Positions 9,548 through 17,778 of a DNA stretch of 64,000 nucleotides are shown here, piece after piece. The DNA is taken from the NCBI GenBank assembly GCA_026625625.1, contig CP113055.1:2668501-2732500 (forward strand). The letters are read 5' to 3'. Source of the DNA: Blastomonas sp. SL216 (GTDB lineage Bacteria > Pseudomonadota > Alphaproteobacteria > Sphingomonadales > Sphingomonadaceae). The notes below the pieces were generated by a model that did no database searches, was not told where the DNA came from, and was given only the letters and a program-made list of their open reading frames with translations. The position numbers and the translations under genes were made by a program. Within the stretch, counting starts at the first letter, position 1, and the number at the start of each line of letters is the position of its first letter.

Positions 9548-11238
9548 GACGCTTTCCCGAACTGCAGCGCGGATACCGCCTGCTCCACCCCCCGCGCATC
9601 GGCGCGCGGCAGCGCCAGATAGCGCGCGCGCATCGCGGCTGCAATCGCTGCGGCCTCGGGCTGGGGCCGGGCGGAGATATCGATGACTACGCCCTGCATT
9701 CCCGATCCGGCAAAGCGCCGCGCCGCCGCCAGCGCATCCTCGCCCGCCCGGGCGCGACCCGGCTGGCCATGCTTGTCGATATTGCCCTTGCCATCGGTGA
9801 GCAGCGCGACGAACGGCGTGCGCCCGCGTGCGGCCTGGGTCTCGGCCAGTTCTGCGGCGGCTGCCAGCCCCAGCGCGAGCGGCGTGCCGCCCCCGCCGGG
9901 TAGCTCGCCCAGCACCTTCTTGGCGCGGGTGAGCGATCGCGTCGGCGGCAGCAGAAGCTCCGCGCTGGTGCCCCTGAAGGCGATCAACGCCACCTGCGCG
10001 CGTTTGACATAGCTTTGCGCCAGCATCAGCTCGACCGCGCCCTTGGCCTCGGCCAGCCGCGCGAGCGCCGACGAGCCCGACGCATCGACCGCGAAGATCG
10101 TCAGCGCCTCGGCGCGCTCCTCGAAACGGCGGATGCGCAGGTCGCCCTTGCGGATGCGCAGGCGTTTCGCCGCGTCCGGTGCTTCCTGCTGGCGGCGGAT
10201 TTCCTGCCACGGCACCGCCGCGCGCAGCGTATCGATCAGCGCCAGCCTTGCACCGCCGCGCGGCAGGCCGGGCCGCGCCCCCAGCGGCCGCCCGCGCGTC
10301 TGCGAGGCGCGCTTGCGCCCGGCCCCGCCGCCACCGATCGCCCGGCGGGCACCGCGTCCCTCGCCGATCCGCGCGAGCACATCCTTGGGGATAGAGGCGA
10401 GCGCGGCGGCGAGGATCAGATCGTCGAGCTGGTCGGGATCGTGCTGTTCCTGCTCGGACTCGGCATCACCGGGAGGCGGTTCGTCCTCGGCTTCGGGTGG
10501 TGGCGGAGGCGGTTCTTCGGCCTGTTGCGGAATGCGGGTGGCACGCGGGCCTAGCACCGTGCGCGCGGTGAAGGCGAGGTCTTCGTCTGTGGCGTGATCG
10601 CGTGCATGCCATTCGGCGTGGAGCCGCGTCGCGGCCTGCGCGAACAGCAGTGCGCGGGCGGAATCGACGCCGAGGGCCAGGGAGAGATTGGCGAGGGATT
10701 TTTCCGCATCATCCCTTTCTGTTTGTCCCGAGCCTGTCGGTGGGGCGACAGGCGGCACCGAAGCGCTCGGGCGCTCGGCACCGGGGGGGCTTGAGGTTGA
10801 GGGAGGCCCCATCCCCTCACACCAGAAGGCCACGCGCTCGGTCAGCGAAACCGGCGGGGCCTCGTCCTCGGTCCCGTCATCGAGCAGGACCAGCGCAAAG
10901 CCTGTCCCGGCGTCCATCGCCTGCGCGATCCGCCCGGCGACCATCGCAGAGAGCCGCTCGGCCATCGGTACGACGAGCAGTCCGCCCGCCGCCTCTTGCA
11001 GCAGCCCCGTCTGTTCGATGCGATGCCCGGCAGAAAGCGAGGCCGCAACATCGAGCCCGCCGCACAGCCGTTCCTCGTCGATATGCACCGGCACCCGGCG
11101 CAGCGGTCGCCCGTGAAAGGCCGCCGTGAGCAGCGCGAGCGCCGCATCGCGCTCCGGCCCTGGCCCGCGCAGCCAGATGCCGCCCAGCCGTCGGGGCGCT
11201 GCAGCCAGCAGCCTGGCCGCCATCAGTGTGTCGGTCAT
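9544..11238 (-). CDS. bchD: Magnesium chelatase subunit D (BchD)
   Basis: 564-residue non-catalytic AAA+ subunit of magnesium chelatase, which inserts Mg2+ into protoporphyrin IX together with BchI and BchH. An AAA-like N-terminal part lacks a good P-loop, as usual for BchD; an acidic Pro-rich linker follows (EEPPPPPPEAEDEPPP), then a C-terminal von Willebrand A domain with the MIDAS motif VDASGSS. Residues of about 143-177 (10708-10812) look like a repeat-encoded insertion of Pro/Ser/Gly-rich sequence. It overlaps bchI and bchO by 4 nt each. Confidence 0.95.
   Translation of the reverse strand: MTDTLMAARLLAAAPRRLGGIWLRGPGPERDAALALLTAAFHGRPLRRVPVHIDEERLCGGLDVAASLSAGHRIEQTGLLQEAAGGLLVVPMAERLSAMVAGRIAQAMDAGTGFALVLLDDGTEDEAPPVSLTERVAFWCEGMGPPSTSSPPGAERPSASVPPVAPPTGSGQTERDDAEKSLANLSLALGVDSARALLFAQAATRLHAEWHARDHATDEDLAFTARTVLGPRATRIPQQAEEPPPPPPEAEDEPPPGDAESEQEQHDPDQLDDLILAAALASIPKDVLARIGEGRGARRAIGGGGAGRKRASQTRGRPLGARPGLPRGGARLALIDTLRAAVPWQEIRRQQEAPDAAKRLRIRKGDLRIRRFEERAEALTIFAVDASGSSALARLAEAKGAVELMLAQSYVKRAQVALIAFRGTSAELLLPPTRSLTRAKKVLGELPGGGGTPLALGLAAAAELAETQAARGRTPFVALLTDGKGNIDKHGQPGRARAGEDALAAARRFAGSGMQGVVIDISARPQPEAAAIAAAMRARYLALPRADARGVEQAVSALQFGKAS
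10721..10771. repeat. REP-like palindrome inside bchD
   Basis: Nested inverted repeats: an inner 8-bp stem (10732-10739 with 10746-10753) and an outer 7-bp stem cccgagc/gctcggg (10727-10733 with 10765-10771). They fall in the part of bchD that encodes an atypical Pro/Ser/Gly-rich segment, so the repeat appears to have inserted in frame. Confidence 0.55.
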
Positions 11239-12242
11239 CCGAACAGCTCGGCAAGCGCCCGGTCGATGCGCGCCGTCGATCCCGTCTCGTCGAGCACATC
11301 GCGGCGCAGCCGGTGGCGCAGCGCCATCGGTGCGACCGCGCGCAGATGCTTGCGCTCGGCCGATTTGGCGCCCTCGAGCGCGGCAAAAGCCCGCGCGGCA
11401 CGCATCAGCGTCAGTTCTCCGCGCAGCCCATCGGCGCCCACCGCGATGCACAGGCTGGCCGCATCCTGCAGCGTCGCATCGGGCATCGCCACCTTGGGCA
11501 GCGCCTTCTTGCCCTTGGCGATCCGCTTGACGATCTTGGCGTCCTCATCGGCCCATGTCGCCGCAAATGTCGCCGCATCGCGCTCCAGCGCATCACAGCG
11601 ACGCATGATCTCGATGCGCTGCGCAATATCCTGCGGCGTCTTCACCTCGACCGACAGCCCGAACCGATCGAGCAGCTGCGGGCGCAACTCGCCCTCTTCC
11701 GGATTGCCGCTGCCGATCAGCACGAACCTGGCCGCGTGACGCACCGAAAGCCCTTCGCGCTCGACGAGATTTTCGCCCGATTGCGCAACATCGAGCAGCA
11801 GGTCGACCAGATGGTCCTCCAGCAGGTTGATCTCGTCGATATAGAGGTAACCGCGATGGGCCCTGGCGAGCAGCCCCGGCTCGAATGCTTTTTCGCCGCG
11901 CCCCAGCGCCCGTTCCAGGTCGAGCGCGCCCAGCACGCGGTCTTCGGTCGCGCCCAGCGGCAGGTCGACGAACGGCACCGGCACCTTGCCGGCCTTGGCA
12001 CCCCTGGTTTCGGCGCATTTGTCGGGGCAGCGATCCGCCTCTTCGGGCGCGCAATTATAACGGCAGCCGGCAATCGCCACCATCGGCGGCAGCAGCGCCG
12101 AAAGCGCGCGCGCCGCGGTCGACTTGCCGGTCCCGCGATCGCCGAACACCATCACCCCGCCAATACGCGGATCGACCGCGCTGATCAGCAAGGCACGCTT
12201 CATTTCGTCCTGGCCGACGATGGCAGAAAAGGGAAAGGCCAT
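11235..12242 (-). CDS. bchI: Magnesium chelatase ATPase subunit I (BchI)
   Basis: 335-residue AAA+ ATPase that powers Mg2+ insertion into protoporphyrin IX. Walker A GDRGTGKS is at residues 34-41, Walker B is GYLYIDEINLL, and the sensor region FVLIGSGNPEEGELRPQ with arginine finger DRFGLSV follows. The Cys-containing insert (CRYNCAPEEADRCPDKC) after the P-loop is typical of BchI. First gene of bchIDO-crtF. No clear Shine-Dalgarno; the N-terminus MAFPFSAIVGQDEMK fits the family. Confidence 0.97.
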   Translation of the reverse strand: MAFPFSAIVGQDEMKRALLISAVDPRIGGVMVFGDRGTGKSTAARALSALLPPMVAIAGCRYNCAPEEADRCPDKCAETRGAKAGKVPVPFVDLPLGATEDRVLGALDLERALGRGEKAFEPGLLARAHRGYLYIDEINLLEDHLVDLLLDVAQSGENLVEREGLSVRHAARFVLIGSGNPEEGELRPQLLDRFGLSVEVKTPQDIAQRIEIMRRCDALERDAATFAATWADEDAKIVKRIAKGKKALPKVAMPDATLQDAASLCIAVGADGLRGELTLMRAARAFAALEGAKSAERKHLRAVAPMALRHRLRRDVLDETGSTARIDRALAELFG

Positions 12243-12248
12243 GGCCCA

Positions 12249-12301
12249 TGTCTAACACATCGGACGGCCATCACAAGCGGGAGTGTCAATCAAAGTTGAC
12301 G
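12249..12301 (-). promoter_or_regulatory. Candidate PpsR-type sites upstream of bchI
   Basis: Two TGT-N12-ACG near-palindromes, at 12249-12266 and 12284-12301, lie 17 bp apart in front of bchI. The distal one contains a minus-strand TTGACA (12289-12284). The last base differs from the TGT-N12-ACA consensus in both, and no convincing -10 sits at the right distance, so this is weaker than the bchC operator. Confidence 0.4.
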
Positions 12302-12315
12302 CCCAGCTGTTCCTA

Positions 12316-12450
12316 AATCCTCCCACAGCTTGCTGGGGGAAGGGGGACCTCCCGCGCAGCGGGTGGTGGAGGGGCAGCGGGATGGCACGATGCTGAACCG
12401 AAGCACCACCTCGCTTCCCCTCCTCCACCGAGACAAGCTCGGGGAGGATT
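12316..12450. repeat. Intergenic imperfect palindromic repeat
   Basis: Imperfect inverted repeat between bchI and the acyl-CoA dehydrogenase: aatcctccc...agcttg near 12316 mirrors caagctcggggaggattt near 12433-12450, with a GC-rich centre (cctcccgcgcagcgggtggtggagg). The look is that of the short palindromic elements scattered between sphingomonad genes. It may also act as a terminator for the dehydrogenase gene ending at 12451. Confidence 0.6.
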
Positions 12451-13737
12451 TTATTCGAACAGCGCCTTTCGCGGCCCGAGATAGCCGAACAGGTACGCCG
12501 CCACCTTGCGCATCTGGATCTCTTCCGATCCTTCGGTGATGCGATAGCGGCGGTGGTGGCGGTAGATATGCTCGAACGGCGTGTGCCGCGAATAGCCGAT
12601 GCCGCCGTGCACCTGCATCGCCCGGTCCGCCGCCTCGCAGCACAGCCGGTTCGCCCAGTAATTGCACATGCTGACCTTGTCGGAAAGTTCGCGCTCGATC
12701 GCCTTGTGCGGCATGTTGTCCATGTCCCAGGCGGTCTTGCGGATCAGCAGCCGCAGCATTTCCGCCTGGGTCGCCAGCTCCACCAGCGGGAACTGGATCG
12801 CCTGATTCTCGCTCAACGGGCGACCGAAGGGCTTGCGATCCCGCGCATATTTCACGCTTTCCTCGATGCAGAACACCGCTGCTCCAAGCGATGACGCCGC
12901 CTGACGGATGCGGTTCTGGTGGACGAAGCTCTGCGCGAGCGACAGCCCGCGCCCTTCCTCGCCCAGCATCGCGCTCTCCGGCACCCAGCAATTGGTGAAC
13001 GACAGGCGCGGGTGATCGGTGGGCATGTTGAAGGTCCAGAGATACTCCTCGATCTTCAGGCCCGGCGTATCGGTGGGCACCAGCAGGCAGGTGATGCCGC
13101 GCGCATTGCCGTCCTCGCCGCTGGTCCGGGCAAACAGCGCGCAGTGCGTCGCGACATGCATGCCGGTGATCCACATCTTCTCGCCATCGATGCGCCAGCC
13201 CGGCACGCCGTCGCGCGTCTCGCGGACGGCGCGCGTCTCCATATGCGTCGCGTCCGATCCGTGGTTCGGTTCAGTGAGGCCAAAGGCGGTGATGCGCTTG
13301 CGCTCGAACCCGCCCAGGATGAACTCCTGCTTCTGTTCCTCGGTGCCGAATTCCTCGAACATCGCGACAAACGGGAAATTGCCGACGATCGAATGCTCGT
13401 TCTGCAGGTCATTGTGCAGCCCCAGCCCCTGGGCGGCGAAATGCTCGCGGATCACCGCCATCCACAGGTTCGATCCGTCCTGGCCGCCGTACTTCTTTGG
13501 CGCAGAGAACCGCCAGTGCCCGGCGGCATCGGCGCGGCGCTGCGCCTCGCGCAGCAGCTCTTCCCAATCGTGCCTTGGCAGGCCGCCATTGTCGAAATCG
13601 GTCCGCGCCCATTCGCGGCGATGATCGAAAAAGCGGATATTGTCGTCCGCCTGTTCGAGCGGCTTGATCTCCTTGGCGATGAACGCGTCGAGCTCGGCCA
13701 GATAGGCGGTCAGCTCCGCCGGAAGCGTGAAATCCAT
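12451..13737 (-). CDS. Acyl-CoA dehydrogenase family protein
   Basis: 428-residue flavoprotein of the acyl-CoA dehydrogenase family, introducing a 2,3 double bond into an acyl-CoA. FAD/substrate motifs are visible: FGLTEPNHGSDATHMETRA in the middle domain, the helix ending AMQVHGGIGYSRHTPFEHI, and ITEGSEEIQMRKVA with the glutamate in the usual catalytic-base position. Substrate is unknown. It flanks the photosynthesis cluster but is not obviously part of it. Confidence 0.88.
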   Translation of the reverse strand: MDFTLPAELTAYLAELDAFIAKEIKPLEQADDNIRFFDHRREWARTDFDNGGLPRHDWEELLREAQRRADAAGHWRFSAPKKYGGQDGSNLWMAVIREHFAAQGLGLHNDLQNEHSIVGNFPFVAMFEEFGTEEQKQEFILGGFERKRITAFGLTEPNHGSDATHMETRAVRETRDGVPGWRIDGEKMWITGMHVATHCALFARTSGEDGNARGITCLLVPTDTPGLKIEEYLWTFNMPTDHPRLSFTNCWVPESAMLGEEGRGLSLAQSFVHQNRIRQAASSLGAAVFCIEESVKYARDRKPFGRPLSENQAIQFPLVELATQAEMLRLLIRKTAWDMDNMPHKAIERELSDKVSMCNYWANRLCCEAADRAMQVHGGIGYSRHTPFEHIYRHHRRYRITEGSEEIQMRKVAAYLFGYLGPRKALFE

Positions 13738-13798
13738 GGGTGCATCCTCACATTATCGTTTGGATGCACTATGAACGGCTTTACGCGTCCGGCAAGCC

Positions 13799-15148
13799 TT
13801 ATGCCGAGCCGGCGGCCTCCTCGCGCTTGCCGAGGCCCGACCAGTCGACCCGCCTTGTCACATACATCACCGCGGCCAGCGCCACGAACAGCAGCACCGA
13901 TCCGATCAGCAGCGAATAGGCCTCAAGGTTGAGCAGCACATAGAGCAAAGCGTACAGGCCGAGCAGCAGCCCGGCGATGAAACCGGCGCGCTTGGCGCTG
14001 CCGAGCACCGCGGCGCTATAGGCGCTGATCAGCCCGATGATCGCGCCCGAGGCGAGCAGATAGGCGAGCGTAAACCCGATGATCTCTGCGAAGGCGAGCA
14101 GCAGCACGAAGAACAGGATCAGCCCCGCGCCGGTCAGCAGATATTCCGCCGCCGCGACCCGCGCCCCTGCAATGATGTCGAACATCAGGAACGCGAGGAA
14201 GGTGAAGCCGATGAACAGGAATCCGTATTTCACCGCGCGGTCGACCTGGCTGTAGAAGTTGACCGGCTCGATCAGGTCGATCTGCGCCATCTGTGCGCCA
14301 GCCCCCACCTGCTCGCCGGGCTGGGGCAGTTGCACGATCGCGCGGCCCAGCGCGAGATTGCTGATCTTGTAGCGCGCGGAGAAGCCCTTGTCGGTAACGC
14401 GGCGGCTGTTGGGCAGGAACTGTCCGGCAAAGCTCGGATGCGGCCAGTGCGAGCGCACGGTCCAGTCTGTTGCCTCGCCATCGGGGATCAGCATCAGCTG
14501 GCCATTGCCGCGCACGCCGAAGCGATAGGCGACATCGACAGGGGCTCCGGCGTTTTCCGACCAGTCGGCAAAGGCAAAAAAGCCCGATCCGTTGGTCGCG
14601 CCCAGCCCCTTGCCGGGGCGCAGCGGCAGCGCCTTGCCCGCCATGGCAAGCGCATTGTCGGCGAGCAGTCCGCGCGCATCGGAAATGCCGACGCGGATTT
14701 CGGCGCGGTCGAGCATCAGCTCCTCCGGGTTCACGCCGAAACGCTCCAGATCCTCAGGCAGCGCGAACCGCGCCTTGCCCTTGACCCGCGCTTCATAGAC
14801 CACGGTTTCGTAGATCGACTTGGTCCGGCGCTCGGGCTCGACATCGACAGATGCGGTGTTGGTGACGGGGGCCAGCAGCAGCTCGCGCTCGATCGTCACC
14901 GCGCGCGACGTCTCCCTGCCGTTTTCGGTGACAGTCTCGACCGATTGCTGGCGATAGGGAATGACCATCACCGGCCCTGCGAGCATCTGCGGCCCGCCCC
15001 AGCCCTCGGCGACGCTGGCGCGCGCGGTTTCCGACTGGCTCTGCCGGTCCCAGACGAGCGCATAGACCATGAACAGCGGGATCGCGAGCAGCGCGCCGAT
15101 CAGCACGGTCATGCCCAGCTTGAATCCTGGGCTGCGTTCCTTGGCCAT
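13799..15148 (-). CDS. CreD-like inner membrane protein
   Basis: 449-residue member of the CreD (Cet) inner-membrane family. An N-terminal membrane anchor (about 12-31) precedes a large periplasmic domain (about 35-310, with AGPVMVIPY) and a block of about five C-terminal membrane spans starting FLFIGFTFLAFLMFD. In enterobacteria CreD belongs to the CreBC regulon and affects envelope integrity and beta-lactam tolerance. No creBC pair is nearby, so regulation here is unknown. Confidence 0.85.
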   Translation of the reverse strand: MAKERSPGFKLGMTVLIGALLAIPLFMVYALVWDRQSQSETARASVAEGWGGPQMLAGPVMVIPYRQQSVETVTENGRETSRAVTIERELLLAPVTNTASVDVEPERRTKSIYETVVYEARVKGKARFALPEDLERFGVNPEELMLDRAEIRVGISDARGLLADNALAMAGKALPLRPGKGLGATNGSGFFAFADWSENAGAPVDVAYRFGVRGNGQLMLIPDGEATDWTVRSHWPHPSFAGQFLPNSRRVTDKGFSARYKISNLALGRAIVQLPQPGEQVGAGAQMAQIDLIEPVNFYSQVDRAVKYGFLFIGFTFLAFLMFDIIAGARVAAAEYLLTGAGLILFFVLLLAFAEIIGFTLAYLLASGAIIGLISAYSAAVLGSAKRAGFIAGLLLGLYALLYVLLNLEAYSLLIGSVLLFVALAAVMYVTRRVDWSGLGKREEAAGSA

Positions 15149-15561
15149 GCGATCTAGGTCCCTTCACGGTTCATCGATGAAAATGCACGGGTGAGCTATG
15201 CCCGCGGAGCTGAAATGGGTGTGAACTACGTCACAGCGAATCGATGAGCAAGACGTTAACCCTGTGCTGGAAGCCGGATGCCCCACCCGTTCGTTGCCCG
15301 CTAGCAATCGGGGCGTCCGGCTTCCACTAGCCCTAGATCGCCACCCCCGTCATTCCCGCGCACGCGGGAATCTTACTCGCGCGCGTGTGTTGTGCCCAAA
15401 GCGGGACCCCCGCCTGCGCGGGGGTGACGACGATATTTTGCGATCAAGAGAGCGTGGGCGTCCAGATTGCGTTTTGCGGAATCTCTTCGCGCCTTCGCGC
15501 CTTCGCGTGAAAAATCGGGTTCACGCGAAGCCGCCAAGAAGTCGCGCGCAGCCGCCTCCCC
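15149..15561. repeat. Intergenic region with three REP-like palindromes
   Basis: No gene is supported in these 413 nt. They hold a cattcccgcgcacgcgggaatc palindrome (about 15352-15373), a gggacccccgcctgcgcgggggtgacg element (about 15402-15428) and a perfect 11-bp hairpin at 15501-15530 (cttcgcgtgaa paired with ttcacgcgaag). Such elements are typical of sphingomonad intergenic space; some may terminate the peptidase transcript. Confidence 0.65.
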
Positions 15562-16875
15562 TCACCTTTTCTCCATCGACAACCGCGTCATCAAGATCGC
15601 CGCGCGTTTCGCCTGGCGCTTGATGCTCGGCAGATCAACCGTTTCGCCCGGCGCATGTGCACCATCACCAGCAGGCCCCATGCCGACCAGTCCGTCGACA
15701 TAGCGCGCGACGAACGAGATATCGCCTGCGCCGCGCTTCAGCGGATCGAGTTCGGCCATCTGTTCGAGGCCCAGGTCCGTGTTGATCACGTTCAGCCGTC
15801 GCAGCAGGCCGCGGTTGCCTTCGGTCGGGGCCATCGGGGGATAGCCCTGTTCGAACACGATCTCGGCGCTGGTGCCCGGCAGGTGCTGGGCGACGATGGC
15901 CTGCATCTTGGCCTTGACCCGCTCGGACTGTTCGTCGCTCAAGGTGCGGAAATCGCCGCGCGCGATGGCTTGCGCGGGGATGATGTTGGTCTTGCCCGCC
16001 GCCTGCGCGCGGACGAGATCGGTATCGAGCTGCGCTACCGATCCGCCCGCGATCAGGCCGACATTGAAGGTCAGCTTGTCCTCGGGCAGTTCGTCGTGGA
16101 ACTGGTCGATGATCCGAGCGAGTTCGTAGATCGCGCCATGGCCCGCGCTGGCGGAAAAGATGCCCGAGCTGTGGCCTTCCTTGCCGGTGGCGTTGACCTG
16201 CCAGCTATAGGAGGAACGCCGCGCGATCGAGCCCATGTCCTTGCCGTCGACCTGGCTCAACCCTTCGAAGTCGAGCGCGACATCGGCCCATTGGCCCCAT
16301 TTGATGAGGTCCGCGCGCGCGATGTCGATCGGTTCGCCTGCATCCTCCTCGTCGCCGGTCAGCACGATGGTGATCGTGGCAGCGGACAAGGTGCCCGCCT
16401 TCTGCATCGCATCCAATGCGGCGAACATGGTGATGACGCCGCCCTTGTTGTCCTCGATCCCCGGCCCCTCGAGCGTGGTTTCGTTGAGGCGGCGGACATT
16501 CTGGAACGGCGAATCGGGTTCGAACACGGTGTCGAGATGCCCGATCAGCAGCATCTTGGTGCTGCCCGGCCGACCGGTGCGTGTCGCGATCAGGTGCCCG
16601 GCGCGCCCCGCCGCCTTCTGGTCGATCCATTCGACCTTGAAGCCCAGCTTTTCGAGCTCGGGCGTCACCATCTCGGCCACCTTCTTCACGCCCGCCAGAT
16701 TGCGGCTGCCGCTGTTCTGCCGGGTGATCGCCTCGAGCACGCCGATCCAGCGGTCGTGATCCTTGTCCACCGCAGCGACCATCTTCGCCTCTTGCGGGCT
16801 GAGCTTGGCCAGGGCGGGCGTGGCGACAACGGCCAGTGCGGTGGCAGCGGCGAGTGCGAATGTCCGGATTGTCAT
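15562..16875 (-). CDS. Secreted M20 family metallopeptidase
   Basis: 437-residue zinc peptidase of the M20 (ArgE/DapE/CPG2) family with a signal peptide of about 23 residues ending ATPALA, so it probably acts in the periplasm. Metal-site motifs: LIGHLDTVF (His and Asp), GPGIEDNKGG (bridging Asp), TGDEEDAGEP (catalytic Glu-Glu) and a C-terminal GAGDISF. The ATG at 16875 has an AAGGGG Shine-Dalgarno; an upstream in-frame ATG would spoil the signal peptide. Substrate unknown. Confidence 0.88.
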   Translation of the reverse strand: MTIRTFALAAATALAVVATPALAKLSPQEAKMVAAVDKDHDRWIGVLEAITRQNSGSRNLAGVKKVAEMVTPELEKLGFKVEWIDQKAAGRAGHLIATRTGRPGSTKMLLIGHLDTVFEPDSPFQNVRRLNETTLEGPGIEDNKGGVITMFAALDAMQKAGTLSAATITIVLTGDEEDAGEPIDIARADLIKWGQWADVALDFEGLSQVDGKDMGSIARRSSYSWQVNATGKEGHSSGIFSASAGHGAIYELARIIDQFHDELPEDKLTFNVGLIAGGSVAQLDTDLVRAQAAGKTNIIPAQAIARGDFRTLSDEQSERVKAKMQAIVAQHLPGTSAEIVFEQGYPPMAPTEGNRGLLRRLNVINTDLGLEQMAELDPLKRGAGDISFVARYVDGLVGMGPAGDGAHAPGETVDLPSIKRQAKRAAILMTRLSMEKR

Positions 16876-16981
16876 CAAATACCCCTTTGAGTGATTTCGA
16901 GTGAAATGGAACATTTCACGGCTCGGAAATCACGGCAAAACAGAAAGATAGACCCAGCTTTGATTTCATCAAAATCGGGGT

Positions 16982-17557
16982 CTAGCCGATATCGAATTCG
17001 CGCACGCCGCGCCGCTGGCGGATCGCCTCCACCCGGTCGCGCAGCTCGGCGCGGATCGCACGGGCGTCGCGCACATTGGTCACCTCGATCATCGTACGCG
17101 GATGCGGCGCGGCAGACGCAGCGCGCCCGGTCGAATCCGACGAGCTGATCTGGATGGTGCCATTGTCGAACATCTGCTGGATGATCGAGAATTCGACCTT
17201 CACGTCCTTGATCCGGTAGAGCTCGATCTCTTCCTCGCTGCGCATCAGGATGCCGCGCCGCATGAACAGCCGCTGGTCGTCGATCCAGAACAGGCTCGCT
17301 CGGTTTTCGACATAGGTCCAGGCAAGATAGGCCCCCAGCACCACCGCCAGCACCGCGCCGGTCTGCCAGCCATAGCCGGCATAGATTCCGCCGCCCAGAA
17401 TGCCGAGGGCGACCGCCAGGATCAGCCAGCCCGTGCCCGACTGGAACAGATAGGCAAAGGTGGAAGAGCGGAACTCGATCCGGGGCACACCCTCCATCCG
17501 GCGCACGGCGGAGCGCGGCTCGATCGGACGGTGTTCGATAATGTCATGCGGGTCCAT
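16982..17557 (-). CDS. Bacterial PH-domain membrane protein
   Basis: 191-residue protein with two membrane spans (about 44-83) followed by a bPH2-type (DUF304/YdbT-like) domain including RLFMRRGILMRSEEEIELYRIKDVKVE. Members are membrane-associated and mostly uncharacterised. A GGGAGGGAG purine run lies upstream of the ATG; the frame remains open to 17800 but the conserved N-terminus favours 17557. Confidence 0.75.
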   Translation of the reverse strand: MDPHDIIEHRPIEPRSAVRRMEGVPRIEFRSSTFAYLFQSGTGWLILAVALGILGGGIYAGYGWQTGAVLAVVLGAYLAWTYVENRASLFWIDDQRLFMRRGILMRSEEEIELYRIKDVKVEFSIIQQMFDNGTIQISSSDSTGRAASAAPHPRTMIEVTNVRDARAIRAELRDRVEAIRQRRGVREFDIG

Positions 17558-17778
17558 GGCGGGCTCCCTCCCCCTGTGATCGCGCTGTCTTAACCGGCAT
17601 GACGGCGGCGGTAAACGGGATTGCTCGTCGCCTGGGAACAGTTGCGTTTCGTCGAAGCCGAAGGTGCGCCGGTCGAAGCCGCAGCGCATCGCCACCCGTA
17701 ATGCCGCCAAGGACCGACTACGGATGTAGTTGAAACGCTGCGACACTCGGGCAACATCCGGACAGGCGGGGGAATTTC

